This document shows positions 34,503 to 43,936 of a stretch of DNA of 64,000 nt, one piece after another. Source of the stretch: Planctomycetaceae bacterium (lineage in GTDB: Bacteria; Planctomycetota; Planctomycetia; Planctomycetales; Planctomycetaceae); assembly GCA_041398825.1 (NCBI GenBank), contig JAWKTX010000004.1, positions 372,001 to 436,000 on the forward strand. The letters run 5' to 3'. A program made the position numbers and the translations under genes. The notes under the pieces are model-generated. The model made no database searches. It was not told where the DNA came from and saw nothing but the letters and a program-made list of their open reading frames with translations. Each line of letters begins with the position of its first letter. The first letter of the stretch is position 1.

Positions 34503-35633
34503 TCACTGTTCCATCCGTCGAAAACGGGCAGAATCGACGACTTCGTAGCCTGGTCTGAATGCTACGTTCATGATCAGCGCGATGGCTGTGCACGTTGAAA
34601 GCAGGCTGCTTCCGCCGTAGCTGCACAGCGGAAGTGTGATGCCGGTAATTGGCATGAGTCCAACAGTCATGCTGACGTTTATGACGACTTGTGTGGCAAG
34701 CATGGTGACAATGCCAACAACCACTAATCTTCCGAAAGGCTCCCTGGTCCTGCGGGCGACAGAAAGTCCCTTCCAGATAAGCACTGCGTACAGCAGAAGC
34801 AGGACGCTGCAGCCCAATAATCCAAACCGTTCGCCGATCATGACAAAAATGAAGTCGGTTCGGGCGGCCGGAAGCTGCAATGCCGCTGGATCTTCCAGCG
34901 CTTCGGCATCTTCCATGGTCAGGCCCCGGATGCCCCCCAGTGAAAGAATCTGCTTGGACTGATGAAGATGGAAGCCATCGCCGGCCGGAGCATTTCCACC
35001 ATCCTGCTGACGGAACACAGAAACCACTCTCGATCGCTGCTCCGCATTCATCTGTGTCCAAAGAACAGGCATCAGCAGTAAGCCTGTTATTGCAGCCATC
35101 GTCAGGTGTTTTGTGCGTGCTCCTGCCGCAAACAGCACAGCAAACAGAACAGGCAGAAACAGCATTGCCGTGCCCAGGTCCGGCTCTTTGAGAACAAGTA
35201 ACAGCGGAACAAAAGTCATCAGGAAAGGGATCGTTAACCCTGTCAGATTCCGATGTCGGTCCTGGTGCATCAAGTGCGCAGCGAGGGCAAGAATAAATGT
35301 CAGTCGAGTGACCTCGCTTGGCTGGAAATCAAGAAATCCCAGGGGGATCCATCTTCGCGAACCATTGATCGCAGGCATGAACAGCACGACGACCAGGAGG
35401 ACAACGCAAAGCAGATATGCCGGCGTACTGAATGATCGCAACGATCGATAGGGAACCGCCACTGTCGCCATCATCACAGGGATGGCGATTGCCGCCCAGA
35501 TCAACTGCCGTTCGAACAGCCGCGATGCTCCGTAAAGTTCATCTGCTCGCTGTAATCCAGCCAGGCCAAAGGCGTAGATCGCCAGGGAAAGGACCGGGAT
35601 GGACCAGTGAATTCGTTTCAGCAATTCCAACAT
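34503..35633 (-). CDS. rodA: RodA-like SEDS glycosyltransferase
   Basis: A 376-residue polytopic membrane protein with about ten helices. SEDS family motifs are GSRRWIPLGFLDFQPSE, the catalytic aspartate in KEPDLGTAML, and GLMPITGITLPLCSYGGSSL near the C-terminus. SEDS proteins polymerise peptidoglycan with a class B PBP; RodA drives side-wall growth. The length favours RodA over FtsW. The divisome-free peptidoglycan machinery of planctomycetes makes an intact SEDS gene of interest, but no PBP is adjacent. It lies 38 bp after hemC on the same strand and may share its transcript. Confidence 0.9.
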   Translation of the reverse strand: MLELLKRIHWSIPVLSLAIYAFGLAGLQRADELYGASRLFERQLIWAAIAIPVMMATVAVPYRSLRSFSTPAYLLCVVLLVVVLFMPAINGSRRWIPLGFLDFQPSEVTRLTFILALAAHLMHQDRHRNLTGLTIPFLMTFVPLLLVLKEPDLGTAMLFLPVLFAVLFAAGARTKHLTMAAITGLLLMPVLWTQMNAEQRSRVVSVFRQQDGGNAPAGDGFHLHQSKQILSLGGIRGLTMEDAEALEDPAALQLPAARTDFIFVMIGERFGLLGCSVLLLLYAVLIWKGLSVARRTREPFGRLVVVGIVTMLATQVVINVSMTVGLMPITGITLPLCSYGGSSLLSTCTAIALIMNVAFRPGYEVVDSARFRRMEQ

Positions 35634-35671
35634 CTTTGCCGCAACGGCGTCCTCCAGTGATCACTGATGTT

Positions 35672-36625
35672 TCACGCATCCTGCGGTGCTGGTTCGTTCA
35701 GAAGATGGTCCCCGCCGATTGCAATCAGTTGCTGAGCGGCGGAGATTCCAATGAACTCTGCGTCCGCTTTACTGCCCACTTCAACATGTGATAATCGCAG
35801 GCGGCCGTCACTTGTCAACAGAATTGAATTTAACTGCAGTTGATCTCCGATGATGCTCGTCCATGCGGCAAGAGGTGCATGACATCCGGCGCGAAGTTCA
35901 CGCAGCAGTGCGCGTTCTGCAGTGACTTCGGCAAGTGTTTGCGGGCACGTAATTTGCGCCAGAAGCTTCAGCAGTTCTTCGTCGTCTGATCGGCATTCAA
36001 TGCCAAGGGCCCCTTGTCCAACGGCCGGGTAAAACAGGGGCGGATGAAGGTGGAGGCTGATTCGGTCCGCAAGTCCGAGACGCGTCAACCCGGCTTCGGC
36101 CAGGATGATGGCGTCGAACTGTCCTTCGTCCAGCTTGCGAATCCGTGTATCAACATTGCCGCGAATTTCTTCCAGCTTCAAGTCTGGTCGATAGTGAAGC
36201 AGCTGGGCCTGTCGGCGAGGACTTCCAGTCCCGATACGAGCGTTGTGTGGCAGATCATGCAGTCCGGAGGGAGCGGAACTGCCGGAACCGACCAGCAACG
36301 CATCACATCTCGGCGCGCGAGGGGGAACACATCCAAGCACAAGACCTTCTGCGGAAACAGTGGGCAGGTCTTTCAGGCTGTGGACAGCCAGGTCAGCGCG
36401 ATCGTCCAGAACCGCCTTTTGGACTTCGCGTGTGAAGACGCCGGTTCCTCCAAACTGACGCAGGGCATCTGTTTGATTGGTGTCGCCGGTGGTGATGATG
36501 TGAACGATTTCAACCGAGTGGCCAGTCGGCAACGATCGCAGTTGCTCGGCCATGTAGTTTGCCTGCCACAGTGCGAGTGGGCTGGTGCGAGTAGCAATGC
36601 GGAGAGTGCGTTGTTGTTGGGACAT
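35672..36625 (-). CDS. hemC: Hydroxymethylbilane synthase
   Basis: A 317-residue enzyme of haem biosynthesis, which joins four porphobilinogens to hydroxymethylbilane. It shows TLRIATRTSPLALWQA, GTGVFTREVQKAVLDDRAD, AVHSLKDLPT and GTGSPRRQAQLLHYRPDL, and the dipyrromethane-binding cysteine in LRAGCHAPLAAW. The frame is open to TTG 36646, but the ATG at 36625 gives the usual N-terminus. An internal GVDVA-like extension is absent; length is normal. It is upstream of rodA, 38 bp away. Confidence 0.95.
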   Translation of the reverse strand: MSQQQRTLRIATRTSPLALWQANYMAEQLRSLPTGHSVEIVHIITTGDTNQTDALRQFGGTGVFTREVQKAVLDDRADLAVHSLKDLPTVSAEGLVLGCVPPRAPRCDALLVGSGSSAPSGLHDLPHNARIGTGSPRRQAQLLHYRPDLKLEEIRGNVDTRIRKLDEGQFDAIILAEAGLTRLGLADRISLHLHPPLFYPAVGQGALGIECRSDDEELLKLLAQITCPQTLAEVTAERALLRELRAGCHAPLAAWTSIIGDQLQLNSILLTSDGRLRLSHVEVGSKADAEFIGISAAQQLIAIGGDHLLNEPAPQDA

Positions 36626-36781
36626 CGGAAGGACAGATTCCGGCAAACGAGCAAATCAGTGGGTGTGAAGTCGTTTGAAATGACAAGATTCAAACGCTTC
36701 GGGCCAGCGAGAAGTTTCGCCGGCCCGCGTTCTGAATCAGTTGGACACCGTCAGCCATTCGGAATGCTGACGTTGATTCGA

Positions 36782-37375
36782 TTAGAGTGCGTAGTCAGAT
36801 TCATGAGCGGCGTGGCCCCCGAATGATGTTCGGAACGCATGGGCCTGTGCCCGGATTGTGGCATCCGGTCCGGTCAGTTTCAGATAGTACACCTCGCCAT
36901 CGGCTTCCAGAATGACACCAATCATTCGGTAACCTTCCATATCTTCTGTTCGCTGCTGAATCGGTGGACCGATGGATTTCTTGTAGGTTCCGGAGATCTC
37001 TGCAAGGTAATAGGTCGATTCACCAGCCTTGCCGGTTTTGATCGAAGATTTTCGGCCAGCACTTTGAAACTGACCGATCCATCGCTGGATGTTAGCGGCA
37101 ACTCCTCCACCCCCGCCGGGAAAGCTGAATACGGTCAGCTCGCCTGGATCCTTATCGCCTTCAGCAATTGGCGTGTGATACGTTTTCCCAAGCCGCATGC
37201 GAGAGACAACTTCGGCATCTTTCCATGTCGAGGGCAGGTTGAGAGTGAGTTTGCCGAAAGCAGCAGCCTGAGTGGCAGGTTTTTCATTCGATGCCTTTTC
37301 GTCGGCCAGTGCCTGGCTGGCGGTTAGACACAGGGCCAGGGTCAGGATGGCTCGGAGTGAACTCTTTGTCATCAT
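36782..37375 (-). CDS. Small exported protein of unknown function
   Basis: About 197 residues from the ATG at 37375, with AAAGGA upstream. A signal peptide (LRAILTLALCLTASQALA) is followed by a disordered segment and then a compact domain with LTLNLPSTWKDAEV, ELTVFSFPGGGGGVAANIQRWIGQF, TYYLAEISGTYK and GVILEADGEVYYLKLTGPD. The pattern is like the lipoprotein-like planctomycete proteins that carry a secreted PsbP/LppX-type fold, but this was not verified. It lies 156 bp after hemC on the same strand. Confidence 0.75.
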   Translation of the reverse strand: MMTKSSLRAILTLALCLTASQALADEKASNEKPATQAAAFGKLTLNLPSTWKDAEVVSRMRLGKTYHTPIAEGDKDPGELTVFSFPGGGGGVAANIQRWIGQFQSAGRKSSIKTGKAGESTYYLAEISGTYKKSIGPPIQQRTEDMEGYRMIGVILEADGEVYYLKLTGPDATIRAQAHAFRTSFGGHAAHESDYAL

Positions 37376-37457
37376 GGCAAATCCTTTCTGAATTGAAATG
37401 AGTTTCACATTATGCCTGCCCGGGGACAAATTGTCTTCGCGGCAGGCGAGATATCAA

Positions 37458-37494
37458 CAGAAAAAGGGCGAAGTCCTTGAAGGAACTTCGCCCT
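37458..37494 (-). terminator. Rho-independent terminator of the Hsp70 gene
   Basis: On the minus strand AGGGCGAAGTTCCTT pairs with AAGGACTTCGCCCT (one-base bulge), followed by TTTTTCTG. It lies 30 bp after the stop codon. Confidence 0.85.
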
Positions 37495-37523
37495 GCGTTA
37501 TCATTCTCAAAGCGTGAAACCGA

Positions 37524-39101
37524 TTACTCGATCTCGTATTCTTTGGACAGAGTATCAAGGGCGTCGGTGACCTGAGCTTCGCTCATACCACCTGCACGAA
37601 CAATCTCGGTACTTGCCTCGTTGTTGCCCGCCAGTTCGCGAGCTTTGGCAGAAAAACGTCCTGCGGAGTCGTAGGAGTACGTAATTTCGAGAGGTGAACC
37701 CTTCGGCAGATTGGCAGGCAGATTGAAGACGCGGAAGTCCCCAATCATTTCGCATGCTGCCGGATCAATTGCGTCCCCTTCCAAAACTTCCACGTGAATT
37801 CGCTGCTGGTTCTGGCTGTTGGTGCCGAACCTTTGCGACACACTGTGAGGAACAGGAGTGTTCTTCGGGATCATAATATGATTGATCTTACGACTCCGGT
37901 CCTTGGGATCGGTAATCTTGATTCCCAGGCTGTGAGAGTTCACATCGGAAGTCTTAACCGAGTTGAGTCGCTTCTGAACAGCTTCGGCCACTGAGTTCCC
38001 GGCTTCGCCATGGCGAGCCTGCAGGATGGCTGCGTGGATGGCTGCACCTTCTGCCACGGCACGTTCAGGTGCCAGGGCACGTGAAGGCTCGCGTTGCGTA
38101 ACTTCGCGAAGCATCTGTTCCACAACCGGCATGTACGTTGATCCGCCGACCAGAACGACTTCGTCAAGCATTCCCGGTTTGACGCCTGCCTGGTGCATCA
38201 CCAGTTCGGTCGTGTCTTTTGTTCGCTGCAACAGGTCAGCGGTCATGCGTTCGAAATCAACGCGCGACAATGCAACGGTCAGAGTATTACCCTTGTAGTA
38301 GACGCTGATGTTGACGGTCGGCTTTGAGCTGAGGTCACGTTTGGCGTCTTCAGATTCCTGATGGAAGGTGAGCATTGCTTCGGGGTCTTCGCTTGGGTCG
38401 GCCCCGAATTTCTGCTTGAACTGTTCAACCAGATGGTCAGACAGTCGCTTACTCCAGTCCAGTCCCCCCAGCATGACGTCCCCGTCCGTGGCGAGCACTC
38501 GGAAACTGGTAGGGGTATAGCGGACGACGGTGACGTCGAAAGTACCGCCCCCGAGGTCGTAAACCAGGATCGTCTTTTCTTCATTCTTCAGATCTGTCCG
38601 TCCCAGTTCGCCACGATTCCATGCGTATGCAAGAGTCGCCGCGGTTGGTTCGTTGATGATGTCAACCACGTTCAGGCCAGCGATTCGACCGGCGTCCTGT
38701 GTTGCCTTTCGGCGAACATCATTGAAGTAGTAGGGAACAGTGATCACTGCGTTGGCAATCGGTCCGATCACCTTTTCTGCGTCCTGCTTCATCTTCTTCA
38801 GGATCAGAGCAGACACAAATTCAGGGGTCAACTTCTTGTTCTGGTAAACAACGTAGAAGTCCTTGTTGCCCATTTCTCGTTTGATTGCTTCCACAATGGA
38901 AGTCGGATCGGCAACAGAGATACGTTCGAAGGAAGGACCCACGACAACTCGATCTTCGTCGAGCAAAACCACTGAAGGTGTGATCGGACGGCCGTCGGCA
39001 TTATTGATGACGGTCGGATTACCATCTTCGTCGATGCGGGCGATGGCACTGTAGGTCGTGCCAAGGTCAATACCGACAGTGTTACCTTCAAGGAACTTCA
39101 T
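37524..39101 (-). CDS. Hsp70/DnaK-like chaperone, short form
   Basis: A 525-residue Hsp70. ATPase signatures are GIDLGTTYSAIARIDEDG, NVVDIINEPTAATLAYAW, ILVYDLGGGTFDVTVV and DEVVLVGGSTYMPVVEQML. The substrate-binding beta domain is present (SLGIKITD, HIMIPKNTPVPHS, IHVEVLEGD) but the protein ends about 100 residues early, so the helical lid and the EEVD-like tail of DnaK are missing. The canonical grpE/dnaJ neighbours are not adjacent. It is thus a second-type Hsp70 of unknown client specificity. A strong terminator follows. Confidence 0.9.
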   Translation of the reverse strand: MKFLEGNTVGIDLGTTYSAIARIDEDGNPTVINNADGRPITPSVVLLDEDRVVVGPSFERISVADPTSIVEAIKREMGNKDFYVVYQNKKLTPEFVSALILKKMKQDAEKVIGPIANAVITVPYYFNDVRRKATQDAGRIAGLNVVDIINEPTAATLAYAWNRGELGRTDLKNEEKTILVYDLGGGTFDVTVVRYTPTSFRVLATDGDVMLGGLDWSKRLSDHLVEQFKQKFGADPSEDPEAMLTFHQESEDAKRDLSSKPTVNISVYYKGNTLTVALSRVDFERMTADLLQRTKDTTELVMHQAGVKPGMLDEVVLVGGSTYMPVVEQMLREVTQREPSRALAPERAVAEGAAIHAAILQARHGEAGNSVAEAVQKRLNSVKTSDVNSHSLGIKITDPKDRSRKINHIMIPKNTPVPHSVSQRFGTNSQNQQRIHVEVLEGDAIDPAACEMIGDFRVFNLPANLPKGSPLEITYSYDSAGRFSAKARELAGNNEASTEIVRAGGMSEAQVTDALDTLSKEYEIE

Positions 39102-39483
39102 GTGGACCCTCAGATTCTTCTTTGACTGGAACGCGATACGTACCTTGCGCTGTCCTTGCTGACAAAATGTCTGCCGTAGGATTCACCGGAAGGTCCGGGC
39201 GAATACCACGCAGACGCAAAGTCCTGCGACCTTGCGGTGGAACCAAATCAGAGATTTTTGTTCAGTGCCACCAAGGCTAGCAGATTCTGGCAATCCGAGG
39301 CCCTCGATTCAAGCGGCAGGCACGGCGAAATGCGGTATCCGGGAAGACCCGCCGAAATCATCGGACGAACCGAACAATTCGACAGGGGGCAAAGGCTGAA
39401 ATGCTGAATGTTCTTTACGAGATGTCTCTTTGTTCAGGCTGCGTCAAAACTGCGGTTACGTTGTACAAATGGGACAGATCGGT
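39102..39483. other. Intergenic region between pdxA and Hsp70
   Basis: Both flanking genes lie on the minus strand, so this 380 bp holds the Hsp70 promoter. No CIRCE-like inverted repeat (TTAGCACTC-N9-GAGTGCTAA) or other operator was found. Confidence 0.5.
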
Positions 39484-40695
39484 TCATAGTGGCCGTCCTT
39501 CCCCCGTCTGGCCACCGTTTGAGCGGTTGTCACGCGGATCACACAACAGTACTGCCATTCGAATTGCTTCGAGCATACCGGAATGGTCGGCTGGGGTTGA
39601 AGGATTCCATGCGCGGTCGAATGCCGTTCCGTGGGTCGGACTGGTTCGAATGATGGGCAGGCCCAGCGTAATATTCACGGCAGAATCAAATCCAATGAGT
39701 TTGACGGGAATGTGTCCCTGATCGTGGTACATCGCCACCACACCATCAAATTCTCCCAGAACGGCCCGACGTATCAGCGTGTCGACTGGCAGGGGGCCGG
39801 TCACATTCGTGCCCCCGGCGGCCGCCTGTTCAACGGCAGGGCGAATCATTCGAGACTCCTCGTCTCCGAACAGACCGTTTTCGCCACCGTGAGGGTTGAG
39901 AGCGCAGACGGCAATGGCTTTGCGTGAGCAGCCGATTCGCGTGAGGAACTGGTCCATCAGCTGGATTTTTTCCAGCACCGCTTTCTGTGACAGGAGCTGC
40001 GGCACACTTTTCACCGAAGTGTGTAGCGTCACGTGGGCGATGCTGAGTCCATTTCCGTCAAACTCGGTTTCATCCTGCATTCCACTCAGGACCCCACGGA
40101 TGTTTCGAATGCGGGACTCGGACAGGTGAAGCATCATGGCGAATTCTTCAATCCGGCATTCGGCGGCCAGAATTTCTGTGTGACCTGGTTCCTGATGTCC
40201 GGCTGCGTGCAGGGACTCCTTGTTCAGTGGGGCGGTGACAATGGCGTCGGTCACCCCCGACTGAGTCAGGCGAATGGCTTCAACCAGATATTGATAAGCA
40301 GCTTCGCCCGCCGTCGAGCTGACTTGACATCCAGGGGCGGAGAGAACGGCATCCCCGGCTGGATTCCAGCAGGCAACCTGTCCGGAAGATTGAAGTTTCT
40401 GCAACAGGGACTGCAGGTGACCTTCGCCCGGAATTGCATCCAGAGGGACAAAGGTCAGCGATTTTCCAGCCAATTGGGCTGCCTCCTCCATGACGCGCGG
40501 GTGCCCGATGACTAAAGGAAGGAACATACAATGTGACGGAGAAATCTCGGTACTGCTGGGCGGATGAAGGATGCTGTTCAGCGCCCGAACGACGACTTCG
40601 GGGCCGATTCCCGCAACATCTCCAATGGTGATGGCGACTACCGGGCAGGATTGGGGAGAATCGTTCGAAGCGGTGGACAAGTAGTTAGCAGGCAT
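39484..40695 (-). CDS. pdxA: 4-hydroxythreonine-4-phosphate dehydrogenase
   Basis: A 403-residue PdxA, which oxidises 4-phosphohydroxy-threonine in pyridoxal phosphate synthesis. Visible are ITIGDVAGIGPEVVVRAL, the metal ligand regions in NKESLHAAGHQEPGHTEIL, and MYHDQGHIPVKLIGFD. The length is some 70 residues greater than the usual 330 owing to extensions at both ends. ATG start at 40695; promoter region shared with the divergent TlpA-like gene. Confidence 0.94.
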   Translation of the reverse strand: MPANYLSTASNDSPQSCPVVAITIGDVAGIGPEVVVRALNSILHPPSSTEISPSHCMFLPLVIGHPRVMEEAAQLAGKSLTFVPLDAIPGEGHLQSLLQKLQSSGQVACWNPAGDAVLSAPGCQVSSTAGEAAYQYLVEAIRLTQSGVTDAIVTAPLNKESLHAAGHQEPGHTEILAAECRIEEFAMMLHLSESRIRNIRGVLSGMQDETEFDGNGLSIAHVTLHTSVKSVPQLLSQKAVLEKIQLMDQFLTRIGCSRKAIAVCALNPHGGENGLFGDEESRMIRPAVEQAAAGGTNVTGPLPVDTLIRRAVLGEFDGVVAMYHDQGHIPVKLIGFDSAVNITLGLPIIRTSPTHGTAFDRAWNPSTPADHSGMLEAIRMAVLLCDPRDNRSNGGQTGEGRPL

Positions 40696-40846
40696 GGCAG
40701 TCGGCTCGGATCGTCAGAAACTGGTGGTGACTTGGCAGGTCGAAATGTCCTAAACTGCCGGATGTCAGCGGCAGTGAAATTGGATTCCCTGGCTGCTGAC
40801 TCAGGGATTCTAACGGTTCAATGGTTTTTTGTACGGAGTGGCAGGG

Positions 40847-42805
40847 ATGCGTTTCAAACGCTGCGCTCAGATCGCGTTGCTCAGGGTCGTCGCGGGCATT
40901 TTGGTTTCAGGGGCTGCTCATGCTCAGCAGAAAGCCCCGACGGCCGAACAGATTCTGAAGGCCTACCGCCCAAGCCAGTCAGATGTGGAAATTGATAACC
41001 CGACGGCGGAAGAACTACCCAAATGTCGAGTCGAAAATGAACCTGGCAGTTACGTCGTGTTGGGAGCAGCCGGCCAGGTCCTCCGCCGGATCTCGGACAC
41101 CAATGCCGACGGTTTTGCCGACCAGTATCGATACTATCGCATGGGGCTGGAAGTCTTCCGCGATATCGATACCAACAAGAACAACAAGCCGGACCAGTGC
41201 CGGTGGATGAACTGGGGCGGGACTCGCTGGGGGCTCGACCAAAATGAAGACGGCCGCATTGATGCGTGGCGCATTCTTTCAGCTCAGGAAGCCGCTCGGA
41301 TCGCGGTCGAGTCAATGATCCGCGGAGATGTTCAGGCACTCTCCAGCGTGATGTTATCTGCAGACGACATCAAGAATTTGAAAATCAACGATTCTGTCGC
41401 CAGAGAACTGGCGGCTGCGACCAGTGATTTGCCCGGAAAGCTTCGGGCAATCCTGTCCTCCAGTAAGATTCTGAATCAGCGATCAACATGGGTACGATTT
41501 GATCCGCCCGTCCCCGGACTCATTCCGGCAGAAGACGACAGGGCGGCAACTGACCTGACTGTCTATGAAAACGCCATGGCCATCGTGCAAAATGGAGAGA
41601 AGCACGATCTGGTCATGATCGGAGAGATGGTTCAGATCGGGAACGTCTGGAAACTGGCTCAATTGCCCAGCCCACTTGAAGGAAGCGGCCCGCAGACAAT
41701 TCAACTCGGCGGAATTCTGATGCAGCCTCAGCTCACACGAGCATCCGCGGGTGCGCCCGACAGTATGTCGGAAGAAATGCAGCGTCTGCTGGCAGAGCTG
41801 CAAAAAATCGATGAAGCAAGTCCATCTGCCGAAGCAACCCCTGCTCAATTGGTGGCCTTCAACGTTCAGCGCGCGGATGTTCTGGAAAAACTGATGCAAC
41901 AGCCACAGTCGGACGAAGACCGTGTGCAATGGATTCGTCAGTTCGCAGAAGGCGTTACCGCTGCTACTCAGACTGGTGAATATGCTGCTGGTCCCAAACG
42001 ACTGGCGGATCTGCAGGAAAAAGTAAAAGACAACGAAGAACTGCTGAGCTTCATCTACTACCGCCGTCTTCTGGCGGAGTACGCAATCCGTCTGAAGAAT
42101 GCCGATCCCAAGGCCCCGGATGCTGCTCAGACATGGTGGGGCGAACAGGTGGAAGCCTACGTCAAACGCTGGCCAAAATCAGAGAGTGCACCTGAAGCCA
42201 TCGCACAGCTTGCCATTGGTGCTGAGCTTCTTGGGCGAATCGACGATGCGAAGTCCTGGTATACGATGCTGGCTCGTGACTACGAACGAAGCAATCAGGG
42301 GATCCGGGCCCGTGGAGCGCTGAAGCGACTGGCTTTGAATGGAACGAGACTGGAACTTCAGGGGCGGTCACTAAACGGGCAGCCGCTTTCCATTCAGCAG
42401 TATCGAGGCAAAGTGACGCTGGTCGTATTCTGGACAACCTGGGCCACGCCATTTACTTCGGATCTGCAAACCATTAATGCGATTTATCAGAAGTATCAGC
42501 CGTCCGGATTTGAGATCCTTGGCGTGAATCTGGATTCCACCGTGGATACGCTTCCCGCCTATCTCAGACAGTACGGAATTCGATGGCAGAGTATTCGTGA
42601 CGCTGGCGGTATGGAAGGTCAGCTGGCTCGCGACTATGGAATCATTTCAGTGCCAACGATGTTCATAATGGATAAGGATGGTGTCGTAGCCAGTGGCATC
42701 GCTACGGAGAATCTTGAAACCGCTGTTCAGGCATTGCTGAAGGGTGAAAAGCTGGATGCAACGCGACAGTCAGCGGCGAACGCTCCCAGAACGCAAAAGA
42801 ACTAA
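40847..42805 (+). CDS. TlpA-like exported protein without redox cysteines
   Basis: About 652 residues from ATG 40847. A signal peptide ends after AHA before QQK. The N-terminal third has a region with calcium-binding-like DTNADGFADQ, DTNKNNKPDQC and DQNEDGRID. A helical middle (about 300-500) is TPR-like. The last 150 residues are a thioredoxin domain (GKVTLVVFWTTWATPF, FEILGVNLDS, YGIISVPTMFIMDKDGVVAS). The catalytic CxxC of TlpA is replaced by TTWATPF, so the protein is unlikely to be an oxidoreductase. A terminator follows. No operon partner. Confidence 0.85.
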   Translation: MRFKRCAQIALLRVVAGILVSGAAHAQQKAPTAEQILKAYRPSQSDVEIDNPTAEELPKCRVENEPGSYVVLGAAGQVLRRISDTNADGFADQYRYYRMGLEVFRDIDTNKNNKPDQCRWMNWGGTRWGLDQNEDGRIDAWRILSAQEAARIAVESMIRGDVQALSSVMLSADDIKNLKINDSVARELAAATSDLPGKLRAILSSSKILNQRSTWVRFDPPVPGLIPAEDDRAATDLTVYENAMAIVQNGEKHDLVMIGEMVQIGNVWKLAQLPSPLEGSGPQTIQLGGILMQPQLTRASAGAPDSMSEEMQRLLAELQKIDEASPSAEATPAQLVAFNVQRADVLEKLMQQPQSDEDRVQWIRQFAEGVTAATQTGEYAAGPKRLADLQEKVKDNEELLSFIYYRRLLAEYAIRLKNADPKAPDAAQTWWGEQVEAYVKRWPKSESAPEAIAQLAIGAELLGRIDDAKSWYTMLARDYERSNQGIRARGALKRLALNGTRLELQGRSLNGQPLSIQQYRGKVTLVVFWTTWATPFTSDLQTINAIYQKYQPSGFEILGVNLDSTVDTLPAYLRQYGIRWQSIRDAGGMEGQLARDYGIISVPTMFIMDKDGVVASGIATENLETAVQALLKGEKLDATRQSAANAPRTQKN

Positions 42806-42846
42806 CTGACATCGCAGTCGTTCGATACCAAACTTGTTCCTCCTGA

Positions 42847-42884
42847 CGCACCGACCTGTTACAGGTCGGTGCGTTGTTCTTTTC
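42847..42884 (+). terminator. Rho-independent terminator of the TlpA-like gene
   Basis: CGCACCGACCTGT and ACAGGTCGGTGCG form a perfect 13-bp stem, followed by TTGTTCTTTTC. It lies 41 bp after the stop codon. Confidence 0.88.
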
Positions 42885-42960
42885 GGGTTTCTCAGCGTGA
42901 TTTGAATTGACCGGGGTCAACAACAGGAATTCAACGCGTCAGCCAAACATGGCTGGCCGG

Positions 42961-43020
42961 TGAGCAACACTGATATGTGAGCAACAATGAGATGTGAGCA
43001 ACACTGAGATGTGTGCAACG
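42961..43020. repeat. 17-bp tandem repeat, 3.5 copies
   Basis: Units TGAGCAACACTGATATG, TGAGCAACAATGAGATG and TGAGCAACACTGAGATG are contiguous (42961-43011), and TGTGCAACG is a partial fourth. The array lies just past the 3' end of the ATP-grasp operon. No spacers exist. Confidence 0.85.
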
Positions 43021-43060
43021 GCAACGGGCCGCGCGGTCCGATGCCGGTCAATCGGAAGAA

Positions 43061-43936
43061 CTATATCGGCGCGACATCGACGCTCACGGCCTGCGAAGTA
43101 TCGCCACCTCCAAGGAAAATACCGCGGACCGGGACGACGTCCGAATAGTCTCGCCCCGTGGCGACAGGAATGTGGTCTGTGGAACAGACACAATCGTTTG
43201 TGGGATCAATATCAACCCAGCCAATGGTTTCGCCCGCATACACAGACAACCATGCATGAGACTGATCTGCACCGATAAGCCGCTCCCTGCCTTCGGGCGG
43301 CTCCGTTCGCAGATAGCCGCTGACATAGCGTGCCGGAATACCAATCGATCGGAGACATGCAATGGCAATGTGAGCAAAGTCCTGACACACACCTCGTCCC
43401 CCTTCAAACGCTTCTTCTGTCTTTGTGTCGACGTGTGTGGCGTCTTTATCGTAAACGAACGATTCGTGCATGTGCGTGTTGAACGACTTGATCGCCTGCA
43501 GCAGGGAGGCATCGGAAGGGAAGAAGCGGCGTGCGAAGCTGCTGAAAATCTGACCTTTCCGAATTCGGGGGGAATTAAACAGAAAGACTGCTACCTTCAG
43601 CCATTCGTTTCCGCATCCCGCGTTGAGCTCTTTCCTCAGATCGGCCACTGTGAAAGACTCAGTGCCTGACGACAGTTGCGACTCTTTCACGTCAACTCGA
43701 CTAACCGCAGTGATCGATAGTTGCGAATGCGTCTCCTCCAGAGAAAATGCGTGCACGACATTTCCGAACGCATCAATCCTGCGACTGGCAGAAGTGGGAG
43801 TGGGCCGAATCGTCAACCGGTGATGAAGGCATGTCAGCGTGGCGGAATCTCGTGGTGTCAGGATAACGACGTTCTGGCAAATGCTGACCGCCGACGTGTA
43901 CTGGTACGTCGTTGTATGAGTGATTTTATATTTCAT
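43061..43936 (-). CDS. Transglutaminase-like protein, last gene of the ATP-grasp operon
   Basis: A 291-residue protein of the bacterial transglutaminase-like family. The N-terminal region (about 1-90) is the beta-rich domain common to these proteins (MKYKITHTTTYQYTSAVS). The papain-like triad is visible: Cys in GGRGVCQDFAHIAIACLR, His in DQSHAWLSVY and Asp in GWVDIDPTND. Such enzymes cut or cross-link amide bonds. Its ATG (43936) overlaps the stop of the preceding ATP-grasp/alpha-E gene in ATGA. A role in handling the peptide made by the ATP-grasp proteins is likely. No signal peptide. Confidence 0.92.
   Translation of the reverse strand: MKYKITHTTTYQYTSAVSICQNVVILTPRDSATLTCLHHRLTIRPTPTSASRRIDAFGNVVHAFSLEETHSQLSITAVSRVDVKESQLSSGTESFTVADLRKELNAGCGNEWLKVAVFLFNSPRIRKGQIFSSFARRFFPSDASLLQAIKSFNTHMHESFVYDKDATHVDTKTEEAFEGGRGVCQDFAHIAIACLRSIGIPARYVSGYLRTEPPEGRERLIGADQSHAWLSVYAGETIGWVDIDPTNDCVCSTDHIPVATGRDYSDVVPVRGIFLGGGDTSQAVSVDVAPI

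Noticed and set aside
36014..36826. 270-codon plus-strand frame over hemC
   Set aside because: Shadow of the clear HemC reading frame on the minus strand.
39102..39483. CIRCE heat-shock operator upstream of the Hsp70 gene
   Set aside because: No 9-bp inverted repeat of the CIRCE type was found on reading the region.
42961..43020. CRISPR array
   Set aside because: The 17-bp units are contiguous with no spacers, and no cas genes are present anywhere in the window.
43013..43669. 218-codon plus-strand frame over the transglutaminase gene
   Set aside because: Antisense to catalytic-motif-bearing minus-strand sequence.
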